A DNA stretch of 64,000 nucleotides from the NCBI GenBank assembly GCA_905250025.1, contig CAJNOJ010000019.1, positions 310,001-374,000 on the forward strand. The letters run 5' to 3'. Of this stretch, positions 1 through 12,996 are shown one piece after another. The translations under genes were made by a program, and so were the position numbers. Below the pieces are notes generated by a model, which was given only the letters and a program-made list of their open reading frames with translations, was not told the origin of the DNA and ran no database searches. Numbering within the stretch: the stretch's first letter is position 1; each line of letters opens with the position of its first letter. The stretch is from Adineta ricciae. Taxonomy: Eukaryota; Rotifera; Eurotatoria; Adinetida; Adinetidae.

Positions 1-1
1 G

Positions 2-474
2 AATCGTTTCGTTGCGGACTATCATCTCATCGAGAAGAAAATCGTCAAAGATGATATCGAATGGTGTGCGGATATATTCGATAAATTCGTTCTTGTTGAT
101 CAATCGATTGGTCTTGGTGATATTGTCATTAGAAAATACACACCTGCACGACACAATCAAGCGCAGTGTATCATTTCGTTCTACTGTTCAGAATCAGATA
201 AACCAATCTATGTAACCGATCCTGGCGTGAGGAAAATCGGTAAAGGAATCGTTGGATCATTTCTTGTGAATGTTCAATTTTTTTTAAAGGTACATTGGTT
301 TTGGATATGTTCCAAGATGGATATTCGATGAATACTTCCACAATATCAAAGGATCGTCCACGACGTGAGATTCAAACACGTATGGTTTTTGGTGATACTG
401 AAATCAAAGTGAGCGCACTCGATGTGACCACCGGCAAATGTGTTCGGGCAACGATCGATTTTCTGAACAAATAG
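2..474 (+). CDS. HSPA12-like Hsp70-family protein, 3' end (partial)
   Basis: This is the C-terminal part of a protein whose upstream exons lie outside the window. Reading from base 2 gives NRFVADYHLIEKKIV, and a 50-nt intron (240-289, GT...AG) joins YVTDPGVRKIG to TLVLDMFQDG; translation ends at TAG 472-474. The stretch YVTDPGVRKIG...RREIQTRMVFGDTEIKVSALD is typical of the end of heat shock 70 kDa protein 12 (HSPA12A/B) relatives, which have the Hsp70/actin ATPase fold but a divergent substrate part. The HSPA12 family is greatly expanded in molluscs and bdelloids (known). The nucleotide-binding part is not in the window, so activity cannot be judged. The family call is fairly secure; which paralogue it is cannot be told. 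Confidence 0.8.
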
Positions 475-1163
475 ACGTGTTGACGAAGATGTTGATCAGT
501 AGGAGAATTGCATCTAACTTATTATTTTTTTTTCTTCATTGCTTTCTTAGATATGACATGAGAACTATGTTATGTTTTTTCGTCAACTGTAATTTCGTTT
601 TCTTCTTTTGTGTATTGGAACATGTAATCTACTTCACTTTTTCTTTCTTCTATATGATAAAGAACAAAGCAGATGATCTGTTAGTATGAACAGCGAAAGT
701 GCATCTATCTTTCTCGTATGGTCGATGGATTTCTTCTCTTTTCCGATATGTAATCACCCTATGAAGGATCAAATTTCACTCATGATAATATCCCTATAAC
801 AATCAACAGTAGAAAATAAGAGAGACCGATTAGTATCAAGTTCGTGTTTGCTCATAACAATTAACCTTCATCGATTGTTACATGAGTATCTCACTAGTGT
901 AACTATTCAATAATTGATTATTGCTGAACAGGGCGCCATCTGTTTTTCATTCATCAGGAGAGATTTCGATCGACAAATTCCAACTGAATTCAACATATTT
1001 TACAAGGTTAATCATTTGAATTTTTCATGTCTATAAAGCAATGGTTGACTTCAAGCAAGTTGTTGCTAAGTAACAATCCTTCGAAAGATCACAAATGGCA
1101 GACGAAGAGAGAATTTTTCTCAGCGAATACTGTCATTTTGTTTTATGTATCTAATAATCACAG
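475..1163. other. Intergenic, HSPA12-like to CFAP69
   Basis: AT-rich sequence of 689 bases with no convincing coding region. A T-rich tract at 525-540 and short reading frames without homology are all I see. It should contain the 3' UTR of the upstream gene and the promoter of CFAP69. Confidence 0.5.
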
Positions 1164-4100
1164 ATGGCTACACTGACTGAACTTCAACCGTTCATCAAAC
1201 GCACAACATCAGCAAGTTTATCACAAAAACACTATCCACTTGTACATGTTCTCACGTCTAAGCCAGAGAATAGTGATGAGAAGGTGCGAAGTGATTTCGA
1301 AGATGAAATTTAATCTCTTTCTCTTTTGTTTTGTATCTTTAGAAAGAAGAACCATTTGATTTCGAAAAGACAATTAAGTTTTTAACCGATCCACATGCGG
1401 TAAATAAATTAACACTGGATTGTGATTCCATTCGTCTTGCCTTTGATTTCAGTCACATCTCATCGATCGAAGAATTCGCCAATTACAAAAACTGTATCGA
1501 CATCATAAAAATGGATATGTAAAAGATACAAATCTACCTGAAAATGTCTTATCTCACAAGGTTTTATTTTAGATTCTTCGGGATTTACACTACTTGATGA
1601 AGATCTTCAATATTCTGGCTGACCTTTGCCAAGATCAACCAAATTATATCGATACATTCGTAGAACTCTTACGAAACTGCTCGAAACCATTTCTACTCGA
1701 TAAATCAACCGACGCGGAAATCTATTCATCAGCTCTAATCGCGTTCTACTCAGATTTCGGTAAGAAAGATAATCCTTCGAGCCGTTTTCATCGAATTTGC
1801 AACATCATCAGGTTATCTCCTTCGTGTACCAATACAACGTATTCAAAAGTGTATACTCGAGACCGTGTTCAAAACCATTCAATCGTCGAATAAATCACCG
1901 ATACCTTCAGATAATTACGATGGTTTGAAACCAGCAGCAGTGGAATATCTTCTTCGTATTCAATGCAACAGTGATCTTTGTGAAACACTAGTGAAAGTAG
2001 GAAGACTAGTCCAAATTTCGTGCTGAAAACGAACACTTATTTACGTTTTAGACACTTTCATTGGTAGAAAACGATCCGTCGTTAAGAATTTTAGTTGTTA
2101 AACTATTGCAAATTTTCTCTTCAAAATCGCGTAGGATTAACTTTTACTTGTATCGATGAAAGCATTCTTGTTTATTCTAGCTGAATGTGTCGCGAAAATG
2201 TTAACACATGATTGCGTCAATCGATTAGTTTTAAAGATTAATGATACAGATTCGACTGGAGAGTAAGCTAATAGAATTTTGTTCATATGAATGCGATCAA
2301 TGAGCTTTTCAGATTGTTATTTCGTACGATTGAAACACTTTGGAATATTCTTGAACATGGTGATGAAGAACAAATCAGTGATCAACTCAATTCGCGTGTT
2401 ACGATAAGGTTTCTTTCTAACAATCTCTCGCAATCTCTTCCCTCATCATATGACTTGAATTTAGCCTTTTACAAGAGGCATTTCTCGGTCAAATTACTCA
2501 AAGTCATAGTCAATATCATCGTCAATTACGGTTTGTCTCGATAATTTAATCGAAGAGATCATCTATGGAAGTACTTTTAGAAATGATATTCTTGTTGTTT
2601 GTTCGTTAATTATTGGCCTCAAACCAGATGCTCCAGTTGTCGAAACCGGATTTGCTAAACAATTACTTCTCTTTGCTTCATATCCTGAATGTACGTGCCA
2701 GTTTTTCGATGAGAAATCCACTATAATTCTATCTTTAGTACGAAGCAATAGCCCATTGGTGAAAAACTTCAAACTAACTGCTTCACAGGAAGATTTCGAA
2801 TTTAAAAAACTACTTTTCAACACAGTCGTCGTTCTTAGTCGAAATCCTGCAACACATCAAGTAATCCATCGAGAATCTCAAATCAGTCGATTCAACTATT
2901 TTGTATTTGTAGTTAATGATCGATAGTCGACTATTACTGGCACTCTTATCGTATGTCGAACCATTACCACGAAAAACTCCTCCTGGAACGGTTTTGGAAT
3001 GGTCTTTAGCTCAAGTCGAAGAACTCCAGTTACACGCAATCGCCGCCCTTTCCATTCTTTTGCCGTTATCACTGAATGAATACTTCGAATATCATGTTGG
3101 AACACGATTGTTACTGTTTTATGAATGGACTATTAGCGAAGGTAATGAAATAGATTGGATAAAATATAGAAAAAGTCGTGTAATTAATTTTCAGACGAAT
3201 ATCAAAGTCAAGGAAACAGTTTCTTTGGAAAAGGTGGTCGAAATAATAAACGTTCACAATTAAGATACATTCTTCGATTATTTCGAAGTATCGTGTCAAC
3301 AAGAGATGAACGTGTGCAAGTTGATTTATCCGATCAAGGAATTATTCCATCGATAACTGGTAAAAGAAATGAAATTTACGAAGTTTCACAATAGCTCTGT
3401 TAATTGTTCTTTTCATTTGTGTTAAGGATACTTAAGACGTATATCGCAGCAGAAATCCATGCATATCGATCAGTTGGATTTAGATGTTATCTGTGATGGA
3501 TTATTCATTCTCAGTTGCCTTTGTGAATTAGATGTGCATAGAAAAGTAAACTACCTAGATTTATTACTAGTCAAAATGATTTTCTTTTGTGTTCTGTCAG
3601 GAAATTTTTGGATCAGAAGGTATTGAAATGCTCATACAGTTACTACTAGTTGAAGCACAATATGTTTGCGGCGGTCTTGGTTACCATCGTTTATTAGTTG
3701 CTGCGATCGATTGCGTCTGGTGTTGTGTAGTTGGCAGCGTTATTAACGAAGATGAATTCATTCAAAAACAAGGCATTTTTGCTTTGCTTGATCTAATCGA
3801 AGTGCGGCTATATTTGCTCTCATTGATCTCAACGAATCTTTCTTTCTATTCGTAGTCCAATCCGAAGTCTTTACAAAATATCGTTCTCGGTTGTGTATTG
3901 GATCTTACCGATAATAGCAAATGTCTACATTTTATAATGGCATGGCAAGGACGGAAACAGCAACAGTTTACACATGTTCTATGCGAATTGTGGCGAGATG
4001 AAGAACGTGAAATCTATGTAAATATAGTTTCTTCTTTTCCTTCAACACACATCTCTAATTCGAATTGCTTGCGAAGGTTGCTCGAACGGAAAAAGGTGTC

Positions 4101-5017
4101 ATTGGTGATCATACCAAACCATTGATGGGTCTTCTCCAACAGACAGTTCCAATAATTCCACTCACTCGATTGGAACCATCGCGAGCCGTTTTAGATTTAA
4201 TCGATAACATGCGATCGAAAATCTATGGATTCTTCTGTAAATTAGGTTTTACAGAATTGCCAGGCTTACACGAAGAAGATTTTGTGACATTATGCATCAT
4301 TGAAAACTTCTTGGACTTCAAAATGGGCGAAGTTTGGCAAGAAATCGTTACTGAATTGGATATCGAGGGTGTGAAATTGATTGCACCGGACGGTGAAGCT
4401 ACGGACACGATCATGCGAGCGACAGAAGAACGTGGCTTAGGTAAGACGAATAACAAGATATCGAGTACACCTTTAACACGTTCTCGGGTTTAGCTGTCGT
4501 GGCAACACAAAACTACATTCTCGAACAGTATCATAAACAGGATATACAAATCGAGAAAGTATTTTACAATGATGTAAGTTTTGACAGAAGTATTTCGGCA
4601 AATGCTGACAATATGGGAATACTTTCAGATCGTACAAAATCATGTATACAAAGAAAAACAAACCGACGCATGGAAATCCTTTGTTGCACGTACATCGAAA
4701 TATCCACTACTTGTGGTGAGAATGCTGATTGATGATGAGTTCAAAAGGTAGCACAATATCTCTGTTTAGGCGGCGAAGGATTATCAGAATCAAGCCATCC
4801 GTCAATCAAGACCGGAAGAAAAAGATTATTCAGGTTATCATACAGTGCATAATCTCGAAATTCCGAATTTATCCATTACCGTATGTTTTGGTATTTATGT
4901 ATCATATAAATACATAGACATTTGTGCTTTTAGGCATTTCCTGGACGATATTTACATATTCAGAGTACACCTATGGAATTGATGAGCAAACCACCCGAAT
5001 TAGAATTGTCATCATAG
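1164..5017 (+). CDS. CFAP69: Cilia- and flagella-associated protein 69 (armadillo-type)
   Basis: A multi-exon gene with about 18 short exons and introns of roughly 45-70 nt. It starts MATLTELQPFIK at 1164 and ends at TAG 5015-5017. Exon 2 ends at HA (1399), a cryptic-looking intron follows, and SHLIDRRIRQ resumes near 1453, giving YILRDLHYLMKIF, which matches the start of vertebrate CFAP69 well. Further colinear matches are LLFRTIETLWNILE, PDAPVVETGFAKQLLLFA, EDFEFKKLLFNTVVVL, EELQLHAIAALSILLPL, EIFGSEGIEMLIQLLL and LPGLHEEDFVTLCIIENFL. CFAP69 is an armadillo-repeat axonemal protein needed for sperm flagella and for olfactory cilia kinetics in mammals; here it presumably serves the rotifer's ciliated cells. 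An AATAAA lies about 45 nt downstream (near 5061). I see no frame breaks once introns are removed. Confidence 0.93.
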
Positions 5018-5435
5018 AAAGACTAAGAGATTTGTTCACTGTTTAACATCATTATATTTATAAATAAATTTAACATAAGCGTGAAATGCAAGTTTTTATC
5101 TTGTCGGGCATGCATTGCACAATACAAGAAACAGTATTGTGAATATCTAACTGGTGTTTTATTCAGCCCCTTCAAAGACGACGTGCTCTTTCTAACCTTG
5201 AAATTCAAGCAGGAAGAAAAATTTATGATGAATAATATGTTGTCGCTTTTGTTGTCATCATGTTGTAAAACGAGTAGAAAAGAACAAACTACCGACGTCA
5301 ATCGTTGAAAACTCGTCAAATACGCGCTTGGCAATTCTTTTTGCTCCGGGTTTTTTTTCAGTCGTATATATAGAGGCCAATTCTTGTTCTTATTTAACAG
5401 AGAATAGTTTTGAAAAGGAGAATTCACACGATCTT
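5018..5435. other. CFAP69 3' end and vWA gene promoter
   Basis: A 418-base spacer. AAATAAA near 5060 is a likely poly(A) signal for CFAP69. The rest should contain the upstream region of the vWA gene, including a TATATATAG near 5365. Short reading frames here show no homology. Confidence 0.4.
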
Positions 5436-6681
5436 ATGTATCCCAATCAGCCATACTTTCAACCAGGTGCAGGTAGAGGTGCACCATATCCACAACAGCC
5501 ACCGTACGGTACTGGGCAAGGATTTGTAGGGTACGATGACTCACTTTCATCTAGGAAAGACATATTAGATTTAGTTTTTCTGTAGTGGTTATCCACCGAA
5601 TAATGCAACACCTCACGGAAATAACCAAAGCGGGTATCCCTACGGGCAGAGTGGTGGATATAATCCAGCAGGTTATCCAAATGCTAACCAGCAACCATAT
5701 GGAGGTAATCCATATGGGCAGAACCCTGCATACCCAGGTAGCGGATATCCTCCACCTCAAGGTGCTGGTGGCTATGCACCAAATCCGAGTAACTTCATGT
5801 CGAACGATCAACGTGCGCAAAGATTGAATCAAGTTATACAACAGTATGAAATCAATCAACAATTTGCTGCACGTCTACAAGCGCTTGGTAATTGTGAAAT
5901 CGTTCTACTATGTGATGATTCAGGCAGTATGAACACACCCATTCAAGGAACAAATCAAACACGCTGGGATGAATTAAAAACGGTATGTAGCTCAATGACG
6001 ATATTCTTTTTCGTATGCATAGTTTTATTCGATCTTTTAGCTTGTCAATATTGTTGTTGACATAAGTGCTGTCATGGATTCGAACGGAATCGATATTTAT
6101 TTTCTAAATCGAGATCCGATGCTGAATGTGGCTGATACGCGCTATGTTCGTCAAGTGTTCAATAGCCCTCCACAAGGTTTAACTCCACTCGTACCAGCAT
6201 TACGGCGAATCCTTGCTGCTAAACGTAATCAAACCTACGAAAAGAAATTATTAATTCTTATAGCTACAGACGGGTGAGAGAGAAAAGCTAATCCTATTCA
6301 CACATTCTGATTCTTTTGTAGAGCACCAACGAATGAATACGGCCAACTTGATGTTGGCACACTGGAAGCTGTTTTACGTCAAGAGCGCACGCCGCAAACT
6401 TACGTGACGTTTTTAGCGTGTACAGATGACCTCAATTCTGTGAATTATCTATCGAACTGGGATAAGATGTTGCCTAATGTGGACGTCATGGATGATTATC
6501 GTTCAGAACGCGCTGAAATTCAGCGAACACGTGGTTTTAATTTTCCATTTTCATTCGGAGATTACATCGTGAAATCATTATTAGGCGCTATTGATCCTTG
6601 GTAAATGTCTTGTTTTACTTCATCAACTTACTAATATCCTTCTTGTTTCTTAGGTTTGATTCATTGGATGATCGTGCATAA
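5436..6681 (+). CDS. Pro/Gly/Tyr-rich von Willebrand factor A domain protein
   Basis: Five exons (5436-5530, 5586-5982, 6041-6273, 6322-6600, 6654-6681) give a 343-residue protein. Residues 1-115 are a low-complexity YPQQPPYG/GYPYGQ-type tail, as in many adaptor and membrane-associated proteins. From about residue 145 comes a vWA domain: EIVLLCDDSGSMNTPI carries the MIDAS DxSGS metal site, followed by VDISAVMDSNGIDIYFLN and ILIATDGAPTNEYGQ. It ends IDPWFDSLDDRA. There is no signal peptide or membrane segment, so it is probably intracellular. Copine-like and uncharacterised vWA proteins with such tails are known; I cannot name an orthologue. The start is the first ATG that opens the frame, and the spliced length is an exact codon multiple. 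Confidence 0.85.
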
Positions 6682-7373
6682 GTTCCATAAACTTTATTTA
6701 ACTTTTACTAACTATGCTTTTCTTGGTTTCTAATAAATTCTTTTTCGTTGATAAACTGGATAAAAATTCAGATAATCGAGATTAAACGAAATAGAGTTCT
6801 TCGTTTTTATCTTTTATCAAATATAAGATTTGAAGGAAATGTTACTGTCGATATTTATTCACCTTTCGATAGTCAACCACCGAGCTCTAAATGTCATCTG
6901 TATGCTACTGCATAAGTTTCAATTATTATTTGATGTATCCTCTTTATTTGAAAACAATCGCATTATTTTCTTCACTATCACAATTCAAAAGATATGGTCC
7001 AGCTAAGTGCAATCTTTGCTAACAAGTAAGAGAGATTATAGACATAACAAAAAATGTAAGCAAGATAGAAAACAGTATAGTACAATTCATAAGGTCGGGT
7101 GAATATTGATTTTATATTTGACAGTTTCCACTTTTTCAATAACAGTTACATTGAAGCTAGACTGTGCATTGATGACTAACACCCTCTATATCTTCATGTG
7201 ATTGACTACTTTCTATACTAGTTAATGCGGACATCTGCACACACACACACGCACACACAACATGTTTGTCGTTCTTGTGATTCTATAGTCAGCTGTTTAT
7301 ATAGGCCGATCGCTATGCTGAGCAGCAATTAATAATGATAAAGAAACTAATTAAGACCTGTTTACCGATTCTT
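6682..7373. other. Intergenic, vWA gene to gamma-glutamyltransferase
   Basis: No gene is seen. AATAAA near 6731 can serve the vWA gene. A (CA)n microsatellite lies at 7238-7259. The remainder is AT-rich unique sequence. Confidence 0.5.
7238..7259. repeat. (CA)n microsatellite
   Basis: About eleven CA units with one G interruption (CACACACACGCACACA). Confidence 0.85.
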
Positions 7374-10019
7374 ATGATGTATATATCAAAAGACCAGCAC
7401 GAACCATTACTTTTTCCATCTTCGTCTTCAAGTAGTATTAATTTAAATGAATACTCAAGTGTATATTCTCGACGTCCACATACACGGTGGTTAGTTGAAT
7501 TTAGTTAAATTTTATTGGTTCTATCTATAACAATGAATAGTGTATCATTACGATCGTTTCTTACTCGAGCACACATTGTATTACTTCACAAAAAAGCAAC
7601 TATTTTCCGAAGACGAAGGTTCATCATAGTTCCAAAGCATTTTTCCCTGAATTTCATTAAAAAAGATTCTATTGATTTTGTTTTCTACTGTCTAGGCGAA
7701 AAATGGTTATTCTCTCTCTTGCAATATGTACGGTTCTGATCATCTCTGGAGTGATTGCCAGTCTCGCGTATGGTCTGCAAGAGCGTAAGACGAAGATCTT
7801 TTAGTTCGATCGATTCGCATAGTAAATGAATGTTTAGCTTTCACCACTATTGACAGTACATCCTGCGGTACCAGTCATGAAACGTACAAAATCAATGGTA
7901 CATCTGTATTAGCAAAATATTCTCGAGGAGCTGTTGCTGTTGATAACGGCGAATGTTCAAAAATTGGAAGTCAGATATTAGAGAAAAATGGTACCACTAT
8001 GGATGCGGCACTGGCAGCAGCTATTTGTAACGGTGTTATGAACGCACATTCTATGGGCATCGGTGGTGGCTGTGTAATTGTGGTTTATTCAAAGTAAAAG
8101 CAGACCGAACTGTGTTTATTTTTCAATCATAACATCGCTTCTTTTTGATGATTTAGAAAAAGAAACAAAGCATACAGTCTCATTGCAGTAAGTAAACAAA
8201 AATTCATTAGGATGTGCACGATTATGGATATATGTAGAGAGAGCGTGCACCGTTAGCTGCTCATTCGACTATGTTTATCGGTAGACAGAATATGTCAATG
8301 CATGGTAGGAAATTCATTGATACTAACTAACTAGTTCATCATTCGTTTTGAATAGGTGGATTAGCTATTGCTGTTCCTGGTGAATTGCGTGCTTATAAGA
8401 AGGCTTATGATGAATTCGGTGGCGGTGTGCCATGGAGTGATTTATTCCAACCTACGATTCAATTATGTCGTAATGGCTTTGTCATTAGTCCATCACAAGC
8501 TGCCGCGATAAGACAAATCGCACCTTTCATTTATGAAGAGCCTTCTTTAAAGTTTGTATACGCCCGCTTGACTGAGGTGTTGAAAGCGACTGTTTTGTTT
8601 TTCTAGAGAATTGTTTGTCAAAAATAAAGCTACAAATGAATTATATGGTGCTGGTGACATTATAAAACGGCCAAAGTATGCCGATACATTGGAAATTATT
8701 GCTCAACAAGGTGTGGATACTTTTTACACTGGCACCCTTGCTGATAAAATCGTGAAAGAAATTCAAGATCGTCATGGTATTATCACCAAGAAAGATCTTG
8801 CTGACTTTCAAGTCGATTTTCGTGAAGCGTTAAGCATTGAAATGAATGCCACCTTGACTGCGTTTACTACACATGCACCATCTAGTGGACCTATCTTAGC
8901 CTTTATTTTGAACATTCTCCAAGGTAAGAAAAAGTTTCATTTGCATCCCGGATTGCATATATCGCTCTCTTATTTTAAGGCTATAATGTTCATGCTGATG
9001 ATTTGAAAGACAAAAGAACTGCAGCATTGTTTTACCATCGACTCATAGAAGCATTCAAATTTGCTTATGCCAAACGAAGTGAACTCAGTGATCCATCAAT
9101 GGTTAATGTTGATGAAGTGTGTAATCTATAAATCACTAGTTTCACAGTTAAAATTTATCTTCTAGTTACTTCAAAATTTAACGTCGAAAGAATATGCTAG
9201 TCGTATTCGAGCACGAATACAGTATGTATCGTATCGTAACAAGATGTGAATGAACTTTTCATTTCTAGTGACTATCGAACATATGGTTACGAGTATTACG
9301 GTGGAACATGGCTTGATACGGTGAAACCAGGCACTGCCCATATATCTGTTGTTGGACCTGATGGCGATGCTGTTTCATTGACATCTACCGTCAATCTTTA
9401 GTATGAAAAATAATATTCCATTCCATAAAATGGCATCGTTCATCTTTGTTTTCAGTTTTGGCTCGAAAGTGCTCGGACCAGAAACAGGAATATTTTACAA
9501 TGATCAAATGGATGATTTTTCTACTCCTAATACAGTGAATTACTTTAATGTTCCTGCTAGTCCAGCGAATTTCATTGCCCCTGGCAAGCGACCGGTTTCA
9601 TCGATGTCTCCCTTGATTCTAGTTGAAAAGCATAGCCAACGTATTCAACAAGTTCTCGGCGCTAGTGGTGGAACTAAAATTACTACCAGTATAGCACAGG
9701 TTGCCATGCTCAATTTGTGGTTCAATGAAAACATCAAAGATGCTATTGATTCTCCTCGACTTCATTCACAATTACTGCCACAGGAAGTGATGGCTGAAAG
9801 TGGTTTTGACCAAGTAAGACCTATTATTATCATGAAAAGTTAGCCTGTTGTTTCGTTCTGTAGGATATTTTAAAGCTTTTAAAACAACGTGGTCATAATA
9901 TTACATGTACTGCCTATGGTGGTTCCGTTATTCAAGGAATTGAATGGCGTGACGAGGTGAATCAATATTGGGCCAACTGTGATATTCGTAAAGGCGGTGC
10001 ACCACATGGCTTACCTTAA
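7374..10019 (+). CDS. Gamma-glutamyltransferase (glutathione hydrolase)
   Basis: This is a type II membrane enzyme of the GGT (Ntn-hydrolase) family that cleaves the gamma-glutamyl bond of extracellular glutathione. A first exon at 7374-7486 (MMYISKDQHEPLLF...) joins across 7487-7695 to RRKMVILSLAICTVL, giving a short cytosolic tail, basic stop-transfer residues and one membrane segment. Family landmarks follow in order: GAVAVDNGECSKIG, NAHSMGIGGG, RAPLAAHSTMF, AVPGELRAYKKAY, GVPWSDLFQPTI, HAPSSGPILAF. The small subunit begins at the catalytic threonine of PGTAHISVVGPDG, then TSTVNLYFGSKVLGPETGI and DQMDDFSTP. All landmark residues are present. It has about 13 exons and ends HGLP at 10019. 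The upstream exon is my inference; a later ATG at 7703 is the alternative start. AATAAA copies near 10180-10190 probably end the transcript. Confidence 0.93.
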
Positions 10020-10280
10020 AACAAGCGAAATAGATCTCTTGAATTTACCTTCTGTTTTTTTTTTCTAGTTTTAAATGCGAAATATATAAATATATTTGAA
10101 AGAAAATACTCTCTTTTCCATATTTAATTATTTCTAAGCCTTTTTTGTAAATGTATCTCTAACGAAAAAAAGCAAAACAAATAAATAAAGAATACCTAAT
10201 AAAAGCCTATTCACTGTTGTGTACTGAATAGAACAATATAATAACTTGATTGTCATCGGATATGTTCTTATTTTACAAAG

Positions 10281-11516
10281 ATGTCAATTTGGGTAGGTAA
10301 AACAGTAAAGGCGCATGACAAGCGAAAAGACACGCTTTCTTTTTAGGAGGATGTAGCTGTAGCAACACCGCTAGAATATCCAAATAAACAATCTCCAACA
10401 AATGCTGAATTAGCTCTTAAACGGCACACAGCAAAACTTGGCTTGACAAATCACGCCAGAAGAATTAAGCCGGAGGGCAGCGTTCAAAAGTCATTGACAA
10501 ATGTTTACTCATCAACGGAACACTATAACCAGCATAGTAGTCTGTCAACTCCTCGATCACAGGAATGGTTTTATGAAGAAAAGGACAGTCTAACTAAACG
10601 AAAGCGTTCATCGAAATCCGGTTGCTCAGCGTGCATAACGTGAGTACAAATACGTACAGTCGACAGTAAGCTCAAAAGCTGTGTCTCATGCAAAATTTTA
10701 CGTCGGTTTTGCACTGAGATGGAAGGAGAGACAATTGTTGATGATTTCGTCCTCAATTGATCCCAATCACCCAATTTCTTTACTGAATATTCACGAAACC
10801 GTATAGTTTAATTAAATACGACTTTGTTTTCTTCTTGTAATAATTGAGTTTATGCATTTATTCGGATTGACACCATAATTTGTAGATCAACTCCATGTCG
10901 ATACATCACAATTGGTGTTTTCTTGGGATTGTTATTAAGTTTAGCTGCGATAATTCCTCTTCTCATTCTCTGGAAAACAGCAGGTTGGCGATGAAAAAGC
11001 TGTAAACTATCTAGTTACAATCATTTTAATTGTAGGTTCTGGAACAAGTACAAGTGGATCCAACTCGGGCACTTCATCTTTGGTAAAATTGAATATTTTC
11101 CCTATCGATATATTTTCTTTATATTCTAGTCGAGCTCACTAATATCTCCCGGTCTCAAGACTTATACTACCATTGATCAATGTTCTACCTACTTTTGTGA
11201 TGAACGCCTTTTTTTCGAGACAAATATGACTTCGACAGAGCTCGCATTGAAAATAACGGTTCAACGCACGGGCAATGCAACGTACACCAATGCATTTAAC
11301 AATTACAGTCCAATATTGAGTTTCAACTGTACCGACAGCAGTTCCTATTTTGAATGTTTTTTCTTCCTTCAATCTGGTCAATTACCTGCTGGTAACTATA
11401 CAGCAGCTGTTCAATTCGGTCTTTCGAACCTAAATCATACCTCCAGTATGGATACATATTCCATTTCAACAAAGAATATCTGTGGAACTGTCGCTACAGC
11501 CTCCGGACATTTTTAA
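10281..11516 (+). CDS. Single-pass membrane glycoprotein of unknown function
   Basis: Five exons (10281-10292, 10347-10639, 10886-10983, 11036-11082, 11130-11516) give 278 residues in an exact codon multiple. The first exon codes only MSIW. Residues 5-100 are a hydrophilic, basic cytosolic region ending KRKRSSKSGCSACIT. A membrane span follows (ITIGVFLGLLLSLAAIIPLL), then a Gly/Ser/Thr stalk (GSGTSTSGSNSGTSS). The ectodomain of about 130 residues has Cys in CSTYFC, FNC, FEC and NIC and several N-glycosylation sequons (NMT, NAT, NCT, NYT, NHT). I do not recognise the ectodomain. The topology suggests a surface protein with its N-terminus inside. Similar stalked proteins are common in bdelloids, but that is a general impression. 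Confidence 0.8.
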
Positions 11517-11674
11517 GAACATTGATGACACTTAGTTTTATGAAAATTTGACAGGCACGTCTTGTTTTCTAATAATAAGTTAAAATTCATGGATAATATC
11601 AAAATCGCGTCTATTCAGAAAAACAAACATGTAAATTTACTAAAAAGTATCGTCATCAATGGAAAGACGAAAGA

Positions 11675-12689
11675 CTATCCGCGTGCTAGACTTTGTCGAA
11701 AAGCAATAATAACGTAGAGGGCTGCGCAAAGAACAACGAGAAAATCATCGACTAAACCGAAGATGCCAAGTAAACTTTCGGGAAGAATATCCAGTGGTGA
11801 AATGACATAAGCGATAACCGTTACAATGATAAGAAGTGTTCGTACACGATAAGCCAACGCTAGCCCTTCCGATGAAAAAATTTGACGAATGATATGCGGA
11901 ATTAAAACTGGAATATCATAAAAGTATTCAAGCCACTAAAAAGAAAACGAGGCAGTTAGCACTGATGTGAAAAGAATAACAACAGGTCAAAGTTAACTTA
12001 CAGTTCGAGGAGCGCCGGAGAATCGTCGATTGAAATCTTTTACACTAGTAACGACTAGTTGACGATCACTGTTATCTGCAGTTGCTTGATCTTCAGCAGT
12101 GAAACGCTTGAGAAGAACCGTTACCTACAAAGACGAAATAGAAATGTGAAGTGAAACGATGGAATGCTTACAGCCTGACGACATACGGGACAGTTCAGTC
12201 CACTGGTCCAATTCGATTGAAATTTCCAATATGAAACAATGCATTTGCCTTGAAAAACAGGAAAACAGCGATATGAAACTCGAAAATTGATACCCAGAAT
12301 GACAAACCACAAAACACATGTCCACAATTAGTTTCAACAGTTAAAACCGATGGTTCGGTGAGACAAATAGGACACATCTCATGTCGAGATCGTCCACTAC
12401 GTGTCGATCGGCTTGTTGTTGTTGTATCATCATGATCTTGATTTCGTTGTCGTAGTAACTCAACATCCTGTTGATTATCTGGATGAATCACATTTGACCG
12501 CTGTCGTCTATTCATTTCGAAGGAACACATCACGGCAAGTCAATCCCGCAATCTTTACCTCGTATAGGAAATCCAAAGAGCAACAAAAGCAGCAACAGCG
12601 AAGAAGAAGACTAATGTATCATCACTGATACCTTGAACCAATGAGGAATGTCCTCCTGCATCGTTCTTAAATGGCCAATACCACGGCAT
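11675..12689 (-). CDS. RNF170: E3 ubiquitin-protein ligase RNF170
   Basis: RNF170 is an ER-membrane RING E3 that ubiquitinates activated IP3 receptors for degradation. The minus-strand gene begins MPWYWPFKNDAGG at 12689. QGISDDTLVFFFAVAAFVAL is the first membrane span and matches human EGVSDQVLVAV. A 51-nt intron (12508-12558) leads to RRQRSNVIHPDNQQDVELLR. The RING is CPICLTE...NCGHVFC/GKCIVSYW...CPVCRQ. Then come NRRFSGAPRT and the C-terminal DUF1232 pair of spans, VIAYVISPLDILPESLLGIF and GLVDDFLVVLCAALYVII. All zinc-binding cysteines and the histidine are visible. Five exons are supported by matches across each junction. The 3' end faces the membrane glycoprotein gene with about 160 nt between them. 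Confidence 0.93.
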
Positions 12690-12996
12690 CCTTCTAAAAA
12701 TCAAAGCGTTTCATATTTATCAAGGAATCATTCATTCGATTTATTTGATTTTGCATGTGGAGGAAAAACATTTTCCTCGTCTCTTATCTAAAATATTCAC
12801 ACATAATGAAAAAGAAAACAAATCACGTGTTAGATATTCTTCTCTTCTTTTTTGTTGTAACCAACGGAAAAAAAAACTAAACTGCAATTGCTCTCGTCAG
12901 TGATTGACTTGATAAACGAGGCAGAGAAAAAACGAAACCGAAATTTACTTCTAAGAAAAGGGAAAAAGAAAATATAGCAAGCTGGTATTATATCAG
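12690..12996. other. Spacer between RNF170 and CYC1
   Basis: A 307-base AT-rich stretch. It must hold the 5' flank of RNF170 and the 3' UTR of CYC1, both on the minus strand. No other feature is seen. Confidence 0.4.
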
